DNA of 64,000 nucleotides. Source: Mangifera indica (Eukaryota; Streptophyta; Magnoliopsida; Sapindales; Anacardiaceae). The stretch covers positions 16,823,584-16,887,583 of the forward strand of contig NC_058139.1 in assembly GCF_011075055.1 (NCBI RefSeq). Direction: 5' to 3'. Under the pieces are notes generated by a model. That model saw only the letters and a program-made list of their open reading frames with translations, did no database searches and was not told the DNA's origin. Shown here one piece after another: positions 1-10,739 of the stretch (position 1 is the first letter of the stretch; each line of letters starts with the position of its first letter). Made by a program: the position numbers and the translations under genes.

Positions 1-2109
1 CAAAAATATGACATTAATTGGGCAAAGAATTATGTTTTTGTTAGGTAAACGTCATGGGGTCAGCCCGCTTATAAGAGGTCAGGCTGTGAGGATTAATCCT
101 CTTGAATTTCTAGTCCCAGCATGAATCATCTGTCTTTCATCGGTCTCGGTGGACTGAGAAGGGAACTTTGTTTTAATGTCTGTAAACTGACCCAAGATAT
201 CTTTGACCGCGTTAAAAAATAAATGAATTATCAAGTAGAACTCGAAAGATATAATCACAACTTTAAATGATTGTGTGTATATGTCTATCTTATAATAATT
301 AGACAAAATAATAAAGGTGACTAATAATGGCATAATTGGGGGTGGAGATATCAGCAAATATGAAAATATATAACACAAGTTATTTGAGAAAGGCAAAAGG
401 CAGAAAGCAGAAGAGTAGTTATCAATGGAGAAGTCCTTTTCTAGCATGGACTTAATCTAAACAAGTTGTGTGCCATTGAATCTGGACTTGAATACTTTTA
501 ATTTCTTTGATTTTTTCTTTATTTTTTTGGGGTAAAAAATAAGTAAATTCTATGTGTTTACCAGAATCTCAACTCTTTAATGTTATTTTCGCTATCATAT
601 TGTAGCTATCAGTTAAGTGTCCATTATTATGCATTATCCTTATCATCATCATCGTCATCCGAATAGTCATATTTATTGTTATTTTCTCATCATCTTTTTT
701 TCATCAGTAATTCATTTACATTTAAAATTTAAAAGAACTGGTTTGATCTACATCATTATACTCAATCAAACAATTTTGAATCCATATTTTTTTTAAAATA
801 ACTTTTATTTTATTAAATAAAATGTCAAATGGTACGAGTGAATGGAATGTCAATTAATGATAAATCATCGGTAGCAACATAAATAACGTGCTGATGATGA
901 TTATCTAAAATTTACAAGAAAAAAAAGCCCAACATGCTCAAGATATTGGCTGAATTCAATTAAAACATTGAAGAACGTTGAGGAAATTGGAAGTCTAGTT
1001 GATGAATTGGCCCCCTAACACCTGTGACGGTGGCTTTGGAGCATTGGATATGCTCAAATTGACCCTTAATTTTTTTTTTTTCAAACAAATGAATCTGTTG
1101 ACAATTTTATACAGTAAATCACGCTTGGTCAATTTGCTAGACAAAAATGTAACCGTGGACGGTTAACTAATCGATTTTATGCAATATCTAGTGTTGTTTT
1201 TTTATGATTCTTCGTATAACCTTAGAGAAAATAGCTCAAATGGAACGTATACAGTTACAAGAGAAGAGTTTAATCAGTAAACACCTACCTAAATGGCTTA
1301 TATGTATTGTAGCATTACGATTATTCTACCATCCCTGAAAGCCAATACCAAATTGACATGACACCATTATAAGCCCTACTTAACAACTCATGTGGATTAA
1401 CTATTATAATGGTTGGCTGATATTGAAAATATTCCCAGAATTTTATGTGTGTAATATCTTCATTACATACTGGCGTGTGAAAAAAAGTTATTTACAAATA
1501 TATGTGTTTTCCTAACTAATATTAGGTAGTATGCACCACAGGAATTCAAGACGTCTCGACGCCTTTTTAAAAATTTTGATGTCGAAGCTCACCATCAAAA
1601 TAGACCAGCTTTCTAGTGGTGTAGAGATTCGATAGTCTTATAATGCAGACGCTCGTACAATAAAATAAATAAATAAATAAAACTATACTCATGCATATTT
1701 TCGTATTATATTATCCAAATTTAGCTAGTTAGAAATCCATCTGTACTCTATGTATATATATATATATTTTCCAATACAAATATTTGCACCGCATAAAAGT
1801 ATTCCATACCATACTAGTTTACTTTAGATAGACAAAGAATTAAGGAAGCATTCGGTTTAGAGAATATTTTATTATCGAAATTGGAAGATTAATTTGAAAA
1901 TAAATTATCTTGAGGATTATTGTGTATAAATTATTGCTATATTTGATAAAATTTGGTAAAAAAAGATAACAATAAATAATTATTATATTTGGTTATATGT
2001 AATAAAAAACTACTAATATATTATTTTACTTAATGACTCTTAAATATAATTATTTTAAAATATTTTTATATTATTTGTTATATTAATTGAAATTGAGATT
2101 ATTTTTGCT
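1..2109. other. AT-rich spacer, no gene recognised
   Basis: This stretch is AT-rich and has short poly-A/T runs and small AT microsatellites (for example about 1753-1767). A 122-codon open frame lies on minus at 79-447; its middle is hydrophobic, but it has no motif I recognise and no related copy elsewhere in the window, so I do not call it a gene. No LTR end, primer-binding site or transposon protein signature was seen. Confidence 0.5.
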
Positions 2110-2211
2110 ATAAAAGAATTAATAAATATAGATATAGTTATAATAAAATTAAGATTACTTATAAAAGAATTAATAAATATAGATATAGTTATAATAAAAT
2201 TAAGATTACTT
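2110..2211. repeat. Perfect 51-bp tandem duplication
   Basis: Two identical 51-bp units (2110-2160 and 2161-2211) lie head to tail in AT-rich DNA. Each begins ATAAAAGAATTAATAAATAT and ends AAGATTACTT. No mismatch is visible, so the duplication is recent or maintained. It does not overlap any coding signal. Confidence 0.95.
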
Positions 2212-2440
2212 TAGTAATCTTTTAGTACTTATAGTGAAAATGATAATCAGATTACATTTTATATTACCTACCACATCACCATTGATAATAGAAAATTATC
2301 GAAATATTTTATTACTTATAAACCAAGTAAAGTAATATAACTAATATTAATTTTTAACCTCCCTTAATCAAACGTCCCCTAAGAGTTAATATGTGTATAT
2401 ATAGTATCTTTTTACCAACACACACGTTTCAATCATATTT

Positions 2441-2465
2441 TATATATATGTGTGTGTGTGTGTGT
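2441..2465. repeat. (TA)n(TG)n microsatellite
   Basis: A short compound microsatellite: TATATATA runs directly into about eight TG units. It has no link to a gene. Confidence 0.9.
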
Positions 2466-2982
2466 AAATAAAACCATATAATACATAATTACATATGTTC
2501 TATTTTTGTTCTATACATTATTATTATTGTTGTTATTATTATGAGAGAGAACAACTATTTTTCAGTTGAACTATATTAGAACGACAAGTTTCTAGCTCGT
2601 TAAAGTTTAAAAACAACAAATTCTCATATTTCGTCCAATTTGCTAACAATCCTCTTCTTACCTAACCATCAATAGCAACTTTTTTTCAGTAATTCCCTTT
2701 TTGCCCAACCACTGACAACAACTTGCTTTTCTATGTTGCCACTATCATCTTCTCTCACTGGTTGTGAAGCTTTTAACAACAGCTATTCCAATTTTAAGCG
2801 AGGATTTTCATATATCAACCTTAGAATAAGCATTATTATAGTCTCCCTTATGACTTTAGTGGCTAGAAGTGTGTTCATGTTAAAAAATGGGGTTTGTTTG
2901 GCTACCAAAGTTTATCAATAGATTGGTCTAAAATTCCTAAAATATATTTTTATAGGATTACCCCGAAAATAATTTAACAAAA

Positions 2983-3219
2983 GTGGAGTTATTCAAAGTG
3001 GGTTCAATGGATAATAAGGATAAAATAGATTTTGGTGAGGTGATGTTGTTCTTGTTTTCTAAAGGAGAGAAAGAAGATGTTTTGATATTATTGTTTCTTA
3101 CTGGCCAAAGGACTTATTCTCACCCATATTTTGATGTTTGGATGGAATCCTTGTTGTACTCGGATACCTGCACATATTTAAAGCACGTGTTAGAATTAAC
3201 GAATAATAAGAACACTTAG
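2983..3219 (+). other. Unassigned 78-codon ORF
   Basis: The open frame starts at an ATG in AT-rich DNA and reads a charged start (MDNKDKIDFGEV), a hydrophobic middle (DVLILLFLTG) and a stop just before an LTR-B-like segment. I recognise no family. Its composition is slightly less AT-rich than its surroundings, which is the only hint of coding. A second short frame at 2733-2921 precedes it without an evident link. It may be an eroded retroelement 3' end or chance. Confidence 0.15.
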
Positions 3220-3239
3220 ATAGCAGAAACCCTAGCTGC

Positions 3240-3511
3240 AGTTCTTCTATTTTTCTCTTCTTGTCTCATGAACATAAATAATCCAGTAATAAAGCCCTAA
3301 TAACCTTCTCTGTGAATTGTCTCTTACGTGTTCGTGCTCTACGTAGATACCAAGGCGTTGCTCCTCGAAGGTTGGATAACGTTCAGTCTCAAGCCACGTG
3401 AAGATTTGGAGGAGCAATCAATGTAGGTATAAAATCTAAGACACCCTATGTGTATTTTTTTTGTTTATGATTATATGCCTAAAACGGGTATCTGGGTTAG
3501 GGTTTTTAGGA
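3240..3511 (+). repeat. LTR-B fragment (3' end of a copia-type LTR, plus orientation)
   Basis: This segment aligns with the 3' end of the LTR at 38695-40459 in the same orientation. Shared blocks include CACCCTATGTGTATTT and the stretch ending GGTTTTAGGA or GGTTTTTAGGA. In the other copy this portion runs to a primer-binding site; here the match stops at about 3511, where an LTR-A copy begins. Divergence is considerable, so this is an old fragment. Confidence 0.6.
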
Positions 3512-3962
3512 TTGTATTCATGCCTCTAGCATACTTTACTTTGACTTTGGAAAACAAGTAAAATATATTAGTTAAGTCAAACCCAACATGATCATCACCT
3601 AATTTTCCACCTTGTAGAAATGTACCCTTCGCTTTGGCAAACAAGGTTCCAATGAACAAAGGTTTAATTAGGACGTCATACTAGAATACACCAATTAAAT
3701 CTTAGACTTAACGTTTAAGTTAAAAGTTTTATTATTTAGTCTCATCAGATTTTAAACCACATGGTAGGTGATATTTGTAAAATAAAACCACATATATTTG
3801 CAAAATAAAAACATGCCAGCACACAATTATAAATAATATCAAACCCTTTGAGCCAAGAGGAGTTTGACTGGTTAGCCTAGGTGAATCATCATCTTCAAGT
3901 CTTTGTGTCTGTCCTTTCATCTCCAGTCTTCAAGTATTACATGACTTTACTTCCTAGTTACA
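3512..3962 (-). repeat. LTR-A copy (copia-type LTR-like repeat)
   Basis: About 450 bp matching 14375-14837 in the same orientation along its whole length, with many substitutions. On minus it begins TGTAACTAGGAAG (at 3962), consistent with a TG-initiated LTR. Shared blocks include ACCCTTCGCTTTGGCAAA and TCTCATC(A/G)GATTTTAA. The other copy lies upstream of a copia gag remnant, so I infer an LTR or LTR-leader segment of that family. No primer-binding site is visible beside it. Confidence 0.6.
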
Positions 3963-5090
3963 AAATTCTAAGAAAATAAAAACAACCAAAACTAAAAGAA
4001 GAATGGGGGTAAAGGTAGGGTGTGCAGGCTTATTTCAAAGATTACAACCCAAAAACAAAATAAAGAAATTAAAGCATCCACAAAGGCTCTTTGGTTGTAT
4101 ACTTGGCACCATGCATACATACATTCATACATATACATATCAATTAAAAATTAACTTTTAATTATTATTATCTAAAGTGTTAAATTAATTTTGTTCCCTA
4201 AAGTTTTACAAAATTATAATGCAACCCCAAAGCTCAAGAAAATTTCAATTCAGTCCAAATTCAATAAAATAGGACAACATAAAAAATTTCAACATTATCA
4301 AACATGCAGGTGTGAAGTCTAGCATGCATATGAAATTCAACAAAATTTTAGAACATTGCACAACTGAAGTCATGGTATAGACACTGTTAGAATGCAACTA
4401 GGGTGACAGACCTCACATAGAAAGGCACAACTAGACCAAAATTGGTCCAACCATGCACCGTGTGCACACATGGCACAATGCCATGAAAGAGTCGCAATTG
4501 GACCAAATTATGGTCCAGTCGTGACATGTGTTGGTGTCATGCACCATGAGACAGTCATGACTGGACCAAAACTTGGTCAACTATACACCACTCAAGGTGC
4601 TTATATCATTCCACCCGACACCCTTTTTGCATGCTTAGAATAAGCTATGTAAGGGGCTTATAGACCTAGTCTTTTGGGTTTTTTAGCGACAAAAAATCTA
4701 AAAAACTCATGTTCTTGGCAAGCCAGTCATCAAGCTGAGGAAATATGGCACATAAATGATACTCACACCGACGATAACTTTCGGATCATGCAATCAATAA
4801 GATCGAAGGAAATTTTATGTAACAACATAAAACCTACAACTTTTAATCAAAATTCAACCTGCAAATATCAGCCTAAGTCAAACAAAAATATTAGAAATCA
4901 TTACTCAACAATTTAACATAACTTACTTTGTACATGATACTCAACAAATTGTGTAACAACACAATTGCAAATTATTTTTATCAATTTTAGTCTTGATTAA
5001 TCCGATTACATGCACTCAATATATAAAATTAATCAAAATAATCTAACAGGTATATATTTTCATAAAAATATGCTAAATGATGTCTCTGAT
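3963..5090. other. Spacer between LTR-A copy and Gypsy-1
   Basis: Apart from the palindromic tandem repeat listed separately, this is AT-rich DNA with no coding signal. The 80-codon frame at 4674-4916 has no recognisable features. I looked for a 3' LTR matching the Gypsy-1 5' LTR (7619-8629) and did not find one. Confidence 0.5.
4426..4620. repeat. Three degenerate tandem units each with a GACCAA/TTGGTC palindrome
   Basis: Three units of about 65-70 bp can be read. Each carries an inverted repeat: GACCAAAATTGGTCC near 4435, TGGACCAAATTATGGTCCA near 4499 and GGACCAAAACTTGGTC near 4562. Each is followed by a CATG(C)ACC- or CACC-rich spacer. Units differ by many substitutions. The function is unknown; it resembles internal repeats of LTR U3 regions. 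Confidence 0.55.
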
Positions 5091-5091
5091 A

Positions 5092-5520
5092 CCACCACTT
5101 CTTTGAAGAATAAGTCAACCACTTTGCTTGCACCTTCAATCTTGGTGCATGGTAGGAAGTGAGCCATTTTGGAAAACCTATCAACCACCACCATTATTGC
5201 ATCCTTCCCACTTTGTGTTATAGGAAGAGCTACCACAAAATCCATGCTAAGATCTTACCAAGGCTGCTTTGGAACCAGAGGCATGTAAGGACCATCTTTG
5301 AAATGAGATTTAGACCTTTGACAAGTGCCACACCTTGCTACAATGGCTTGGACATCACCAACCATCTTAGGCTAATAGAAATGTTCTTTAAACATATCCA
5401 AGGTTTTATTTATGCCAAAATGACCTGCCAACCCACCACCATGTGTCTCGCTAATGAGAAACTTTCTAAAAGAACCCTTAGGGATGCATAATTTGGTTTC
5501 TTTGAAGAGGAAACCATTTT
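5092..5520 (-). pseudogene. Gypsy-1 integrase, N-terminal part
   Basis: Read on minus this contains the HHCC zinc-binding region (CIPKGSFRKFLISETHGGG, then ARCGTCQRSK) and the start of the catalytic core ([33 protein letters not shown]), where the first catalytic Asp is the D of SMDF. The reading ends at FFKEVV, just before the second catalytic Asp motif expected in the family. At least two stops interrupt it (after EHFY and after KQPW). The protein would join cDNA ends to chromosomal DNA in the nucleus; this copy cannot. Confidence 0.75.
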
Positions 5521-6834
5521 AGACAGTGTAGTCTTCATAGGCACCCATTGAACACTTCTTCAAGATCTCTCCAAGCTCTTCATCTTCATAATAATAATCT
5601 TTCATGAGCTGAAACCCAAGGACCCGTGCATCAAGTATGGATAATAGATAATGTCTCCTTGAGAGTGCATCAGCAATTACATTATAAGCTCCTTGCTTAT
5701 AGGAAGAAACAAAAGAGAAAGATTGAAGGAATTTTATCCATTTAGCATGCCTTGCACTTATCTTTTGTTGGCTGCTAAGAAACTTCAAAGCTTGATGATC
5801 TGAATGGAGAACAAATTGTTTAGGCTTTAAGTAATGACTTTAATGATCTAAGGCCCTAACAATAGCATAAAATTCTTTAACATAGGCAGAATATCTCCTC
5901 TTTGTATCATTAAGCGTCTCACTAAAATAAGCTATGGGCCTTTTAGCTTGAGTTAAGACTGCCCTAATGCTAACTCCACTAGCACCACACTCCACTTCAA
6001 ATACTTTATCAAAGTTAGGTAAGGCTAAGATGGGGGCTTCACATAACCTCTTTTTAGTCTCCTCAAATGCTTTGGAGGCTGTCGTGGACCATTCAAACCC
6101 ATTCTTTTTCATGCATTTAGTGATATAAGCCATGAGAGTCCTAAAATTAGGCACAAAACGCCTATAGAAAGAAACAAGGCCATGGAAGCTCCTTACTTCA
6201 GTAAGAGTCTTTGGTTGGGGCCAAGTTTTAATGGCTTCTACCTTGGATTGATCTACTTGGATGCCATCTTTGGAAACTACATATCTAAGGAACACAACTT
6301 GGTCTATAAAGAATTCACACTTCTTTTCCTTTGCATACAACTTATTCTTTCTCAACACATCAAAGACACTCCTTAAATGCAAGACATAATCATCACAAGT
6401 TTTGCTATACACTAATATGTCATCAAAATACACAACAACAAAAGAGCTAATGAAAGGTTTGAGTACCTCATTCATAAGCCTCATGAAGGTGCTTGGATCA
6501 TTTAAAAGGCTAATGGGCATAACCAACCATTCATATAAGCCTCCTTTAGTCTTGAAAGTTGTGTTCCATTCATCTCTTTCTTTATCCTTATCTGATGGTA
6601 GCCACTCCTTAGATCAATTTTGGAGAAGACACAAGCACCATGTAACTCATCAAGTCTAGGGATGGGATACCTATACTTGATGGTTATATTATTAATGGCT
6701 CTACTATCCACACACATCTTATATGAGCCATCTTTCTTAGGAACAAGTAGGGCTAGAACGGAACATGGACTCATGCAAGGCCTTACAAAGCCTTTTTCAA
6801 TCAATTCTTCCACTTGCTGCCCATTCATATACAT
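5519..6834 (-). pseudogene. Gypsy-1 reverse transcriptase and RNase H
   Basis: RT is read on minus from [18 protein letters not shown] and [15 protein letters not shown] (6834-6502), then shifts frame near 6510-6526 and continues with [13 protein letters not shown] (the catalytic DD pair is kept) and [18 protein letters not shown] (6526-5840). RNase H follows ([46 protein letters not shown]). The D of the usual ECDASG motif is replaced by G. A stop sits at about 5840. Neighbours are protease upstream and integrase downstream, as in a Ty3/gypsy pol. Confidence 0.85.
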
Positions 6835-7260
6835 ACTCTCCCTTCTAGCTTTTTTCCCTTTGATAGCTTATTAGCTTCTTGGGGACTAAGAGGTAGCAAA
6901 GTAATGGTCTTCCCTTTGAATTTGAAGGAATAAGTGTTCTTTTTACCATTATGAGTCACTTCTCTATCAAATTGCCAAGGTCTCCCTAGCAACAAATGAC
7001 ATGCATTCATGGGAACTATATCACACATAATCTCATCTTGGTAATGTTTGCCAATGGAGATGGAAACAAGTACTAGTTTGGCTACTTGAAGGCTGGTCCT
7101 ATTGCTTAACCATTGGAGCTTATATGTTTGAGGATAAGGTATGGTAAACAATCCAAGTTTCTCCACTAATGTAGATTAAGCCACATTTGCACAACTTCCA
7201 CTATCTATAATAAAAAAACACACATTGCCTCCAGTTGTGCATCTTGATTGGAAAATTTAG
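6825..7260 (-). pseudogene. Gypsy-1 aspartic protease
   Basis: On minus the active-site motif FIIDSGSCANVA reads at about 7190-7225, followed by one in-frame TAA. A 113-codon open frame (7166-6825) then carries MCDIVPMNACHLLLGRPWQF, typical of the retropepsin-like domain in this clade. The enzyme would cut the Gag-Pol polyprotein inside the particle. The active-site Asp is present, but the stop separates it from the rest of the fold. Confidence 0.75.
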
Positions 7261-7490
7261 AGCTTTTGTTCCTCATATGGAAAGGACTTGGAATGCATTG
7301 CTTTTCTAATCACTAACATCTCTCCTTCATCAGCCCTTTGCATGACCTCATTTTCTTCTTCTTTGGCAGCTCCATCTTTATGACCATAATCTTCATTTTC
7401 TTCATCTTCTTGAAGAGATTCTTCAATAGCTTGAATCTCCATCAACGACAAAGCTCTTTTATTTGGGCATTCGGCTTAGAAGGTTTATGT
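7257..7490 (-). pseudogene. Gypsy-1 residual gag end and acidic linker
   Basis: On minus the frame reads the tail of a zinc knuckle (AECPNKRALSLMEI) and an acidic linker (ESLQEDEENEDYGHKDGAAK) leading to the protease. Only about 115 bp separate the zinc-knuckle tail from the primer-binding site, whereas an intact gag of this clade spans over a kilobase. Capsid and most of nucleocapsid are therefore deleted. Confidence 0.65.
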
Positions 7491-7604
7491 TTTAGGCAAA
7501 TTAAGGTTCTATGAACAACAACTCTATAATGAACAGTAAATTTTGACTATGAACTATAGCTCGAGGAGACAAAAATCAGTTAACAAATCACACAAACACC
7601 CTAG

Positions 7605-7616
7605 GCTCTGATACCA
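7605..7616 (-). promoter_or_regulatory. Gypsy-1 primer-binding site
   Basis: On minus it reads TGGTATCAGAGC, the usual plant primer-binding site complementary to the 3' end of initiator Met-tRNA. It lies two bases from the LTR end and fixes the element's orientation. Confidence 0.9.
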
Positions 7617-7618
7617 AA

Positions 7619-8629
7619 TGGTGCATTTCCATCAAGACAATGTAATAACACACAAACTCAATTCTGGAAATTACTATTTATTTGACACAATAGCAATTTG
7701 TCTTTCAATTTTAACTAATCAAATGACCTTCAAATCATGCAAATTATATATCATTGGAAAAGGCATTCAAAGAGCTTTCTAATGGTATATAATATCAATC
7801 ACAACTTAATCAACAAGACATTCAAAACTAGCTTCAAAATTTGCTAACAAAAACTAGAAATTGTAAAATCATACACTGTGAATAGTATCCAAGGCATATA
7901 ACACACATTCACATCTTCACACTTTATATTTCAAGGGTAACAAGAAAATTAACCAAGGCATAAAGAAAAGTTCCACCAACCTTGGGATCTTCCACCACCA
8001 ATTCTTCCTCTAAGATGAATTGGATAAAGGAACAAACAAAGAAAAGCTACAAAGCTTTGCTTGAAATTTTCACTATCAAAGGAGTCTAAAGTTTATAAGT
8101 GAAAAAGCCACACTTATATACAAAAGGAAGTGGCAGCAAAATGAGCATGCATAGGTCATTAATTAGACAAGTAAGTTATGGCCTTCATTTATGCTTAGCC
8201 AATCAAATAAACTAATTTCATACTATATTAATGAAGAAAATGACAAAAAAAGGAACAACTTTTCCCTAAAAAGTGGAACTATGTCCACCAACTAAAGTTA
8301 CTTGCTTCCTCTTTAGTTGCAATTCAACTAAATGGGCTTCATAGCATCTTGGGCTCCAATTTAAGTGATGGATGGTTGTCTCATCTACTTGGGCTTCAAA
8401 GTGGGCTTGTAGTTGGCTTCTTGGACTCATTTAAGCTTCCATTTCATTAAGGCCTTGGATGCAAGTAATGATAGTGCACCCAAAAGTAAAGTTAGGCCAA
8501 ATTAGAGATGACAAAGGTTCTTCGGGCTTGCATGGAGTTTTTCCCTCATTCCCTTCATTAGCTTGGGTCGAATGGTGCATGGCTAAGAACTTGAGGGCTC
8601 AAAATGTTGAAGTGGCCAAAGATACATCA
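7619..8629 (-). repeat. Gypsy-1 5' LTR
   Basis: The 1011-bp segment is bounded by TG and CA. Its low end abuts the primer-binding site and its high end (GATACATCA) matches the end of the related copy at 12445-13382. Nearly the whole length aligns with that copy, with scattered substitutions and indels. Copia RT sequence resumes within about 30 bp beyond 8629. A 64-codon plus-strand ORF inside (8459-8653) is taken as chance. Confidence 0.85.
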
Positions 8630-8654
8630 ACTACCATAATTATACAAAAATAAT

Positions 8655-9010
8655 CTTTCTTAAATACATGAGAAAAAGTCTTCATGTAAGCAATTTCCTC
8701 CTTTTGAGTGAAATCATTGGCAACAAGTTTTACTTTATATTTTTCAATGTTACCTAATGAGTCTTTCTTTGTTTTAAAGACCTATTTACAACTAATGGCC
8801 TTTGCCCCATTAGGTAACTCGAGAAGATCTCGTACTTTATTACCTTTCATATATTCCATCTTGTATTTCATGACATTATACCAAAAAATAGATTTACTGC
8901 ATTCTATTGCTTATGAAAATGTTACAGGATCATCGTTGATTCCTAAAATATAGTTAGCTTCTTATAAATATACTATATAATCACTAGAAATTACATGTTT
9001 CTTTATTCTA
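8655..9010 (-). pseudogene. Copia-I reverse transcriptase, N-terminal end
   Basis: On minus the RT start is read as RDLLELPNGAKAISCK, VFKTKKDSLGNIEKYKVKLV and NDFTQKEEIAYMKTFSHV, matching the copia signature with the usual W after CK replaced by a stop. Upstream is the inter-domain segment (RRSTRIKKHVISSDYIVYL) that links integrase to RT in copia pol. The palm domain and catalytic YVDD are missing, cut off by the Gypsy-1 LTR. Confidence 0.8.
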
Positions 9011-10465
9011 GTTGATCTTCTTAATGTCGTGTAATATTCCCTTGTAGCATAAATTGTACAACTAATGGTTCAACAGTATTTGAAAGTTGTTAAACAACTT
9101 GATTTACTAGACTAATATGAAAAATTTGTGGAGCTTCATTTATTGGTTATACAACATCTATTTGAACTTGTAGAGTGTTATGAATAACAACTAACCTATT
9201 ACTTGAAGTGAGTGATTGAGCATCTAAATGATCTTTCTAAAAAACTAAGTCTAGAGATTGATCACTCCCACTGATCAAGACATTCTTAAGAAATTTTACA
9301 TTTCAAGATTCCATAATTTTTGTGATATACGATAGATAGTAAAATATGTAACCCTTAAACTTTTCAGAATATCCAATGAAATACCTACTTATAGTCCTTG
9401 GGTCTGATTTCTTTTTTGTGGATTATACACTTTTAATTAATACAAGCATCCCCACGTGTATATGTCGCAAACTCAGTTTTTAACCTTTAAATAACTCAAA
9501 TGGTGTTTTAGAAATAGCCTTGGTTAGAACTTAGTTTAATATATATGCACAACTATTTTAAGAGCTTCAATCCAAAATGATCTGGCAAGTTTGAAGCTAT
9601 TAAGCATGCTCCACGCCATTTCCAATAAAGTTTGATTTCTTCTTTCTGTTACACCATTTTGGTTTGGAAGACCAAACATAATGTATTGGATAACAATCCT
9701 ATTCTTTTCAAGAAACCTCGCAAATAGATCAGGTGTTTGTCTATCCTAATTATATCAACCATAATATTCTCCACCTTTGTCTGATCTTACAATTTTAATT
9801 TGATTTCCACATTGTTTTTCTAATTCTGCCTTGAAAACATTAAAGACATCGAATGTTTTGTTTTTGTTATGAAGCATGTATAGATACATGTATCATGAAT
9901 AATCATCAATGAATGAGATCAAATATTTTTTACCATAAACATCCATATTTGGACAACAAATATCTATATGTATGATTTCTAATATATCTGAACTCCTCTT
10001 GAACCCATCTTTGACTTATTGGTTTGTTTTCCCTTTATGCAATACACACAAGTGTCAAAGTTAGTAAAATCTAGAGTATTAAGTACTCCATCATTCACTA
10101 GACTTTTAATTCTCTTTATAGAGATATATCCCAATCTCCAATGCCATAATATAGAGAAACATTCATTCATAACACTTCTTTTAATATTAGCATTGTCTTG
10201 AACATGCATCAAATTAAATGAGCATTGTTTTGTAAATGAATTTAGAAAAAAACCATTATATAATGTACCATTTTCCATAACTGTAGATTTATAAAACAAA
10301 CTAAATGCAATATCATAAAATGTAAATGAATATCTAAAGGGTACAAGTTTAGAAACTGAAATCAAATTTTTAGAGAAACTTGGAATATAAAAGTTTGTTA
10401 TAAATCCAATGCAAAATCAATATCTAAAACTAATCTACACATTTTAACTGCTTCCACATGTGAAT
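9010..10465 (-). pseudogene. Copia-I GAG-pre-integrase and integrase
   Basis: A 128-codon open frame (10365-9979, minus) carries SKLVPFRYSFTFYDIAFSLF, then ILWHWRLGYISIKRIKSLVN and CVYCIKGKQTNKSK, the zinc-binding pre-integrase domain (H..H..C..C; one His position reads Y). The core follows at lower coordinates: FIDDYS, then IVRSDKGGEYYG (second catalytic Asp) and VTERRNQTLLEMAWSML (catalytic Glu). Many stops interrupt the core. Confidence 0.75.
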
Positions 10466-10469
10466 ACAT

Positions 10470-10730
10470 TTTGTTTCCTAAATAGATGCATTATTTTTTA
10501 GGTTTTCAGGGCATTTGTATGAATTTTCTTTTTGAAAACCCATTTGCACCCTATGTGTTTTACCCCTTCTAGTGCATCCACCAAAGTCTATATTTGGTTT
10601 CGGTATAAGGAGTTAATTTTAGATTTGATGGCATCTAACCATTTATCAAAATTTGGACTAGAAACAACCTTATTATAGGTCTTCAGTTCATCATCATTGA
10701 CAACCAGTATGTCATCGTTCTAAGTCAGGG
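10470..10730 (-). pseudogene. Copia-II reverse transcriptase, N-terminal end
   Basis: On minus this reads DDELKTYNKVVSSPNFDKWL, DAIKSKINSLYRNQ and LEGVKHIGCKWVFKKKI, the beginning of a copia RT distinct in wording from Copia-I. The sequence then leaves the family and joins Copia-I at about 10466. A stop follows RNQI. Confidence 0.75.
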
Positions 10731-10739
10731 AAAAAACCA

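Larger units (their letters stand above)
5092..8629 (-). mobile_element. Gypsy-1: truncated Reina-like Ty3/gypsy chromovirus
   Basis: On minus the order is 5' LTR (7619-8629), primer-binding site, a residual gag end, protease, reverse transcriptase, RNase H and the first part of integrase. The wording of the RT and IN motifs ([54 protein letters not shown]) is that of plant Reina-type chromoviruses, judged by recall and not by a tree. Gag is nearly absent, integrase stops short at about 5092 and no 3' LTR is present, so the copy is dead. Its LTR abuts a copia RT remnant at 8630, suggesting insertion into, or recombination with, that element. Confidence 0.8.
8630..10465 (-). mobile_element. 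Copia-I remnant (pol part)
   Basis: A minus-strand Ty1/copia pol remnant that runs from the end of the protease/GAG-pre-integrase linker, through integrase, to the start of RT. It lacks gag and its own LTR. RT stops at the Gypsy-1 LTR (8630). At about 10465 it abuts a different copia copy (II) whose RT also starts there, so the junction is a recombination or insertion scar. Confidence 0.75.

Noticed and set aside
79..447. 122-codon minus-strand ORF with hydrophobic segments
   Set aside because: There is no recognisable family, no related copy and no gene context; AT-rich DNA commonly gives hydrophobic open frames.
4626..5090. Possible Gypsy-1 3' LTR
   Set aside because: Blocks of the Gypsy-1 LTR (7619-8629) were looked for and none was found here.
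5159..5491. 110-codon plus-strand ORF
   Set aside because: It is the antisense shadow of Gypsy-1 integrase, which has clear domain motifs on minus.
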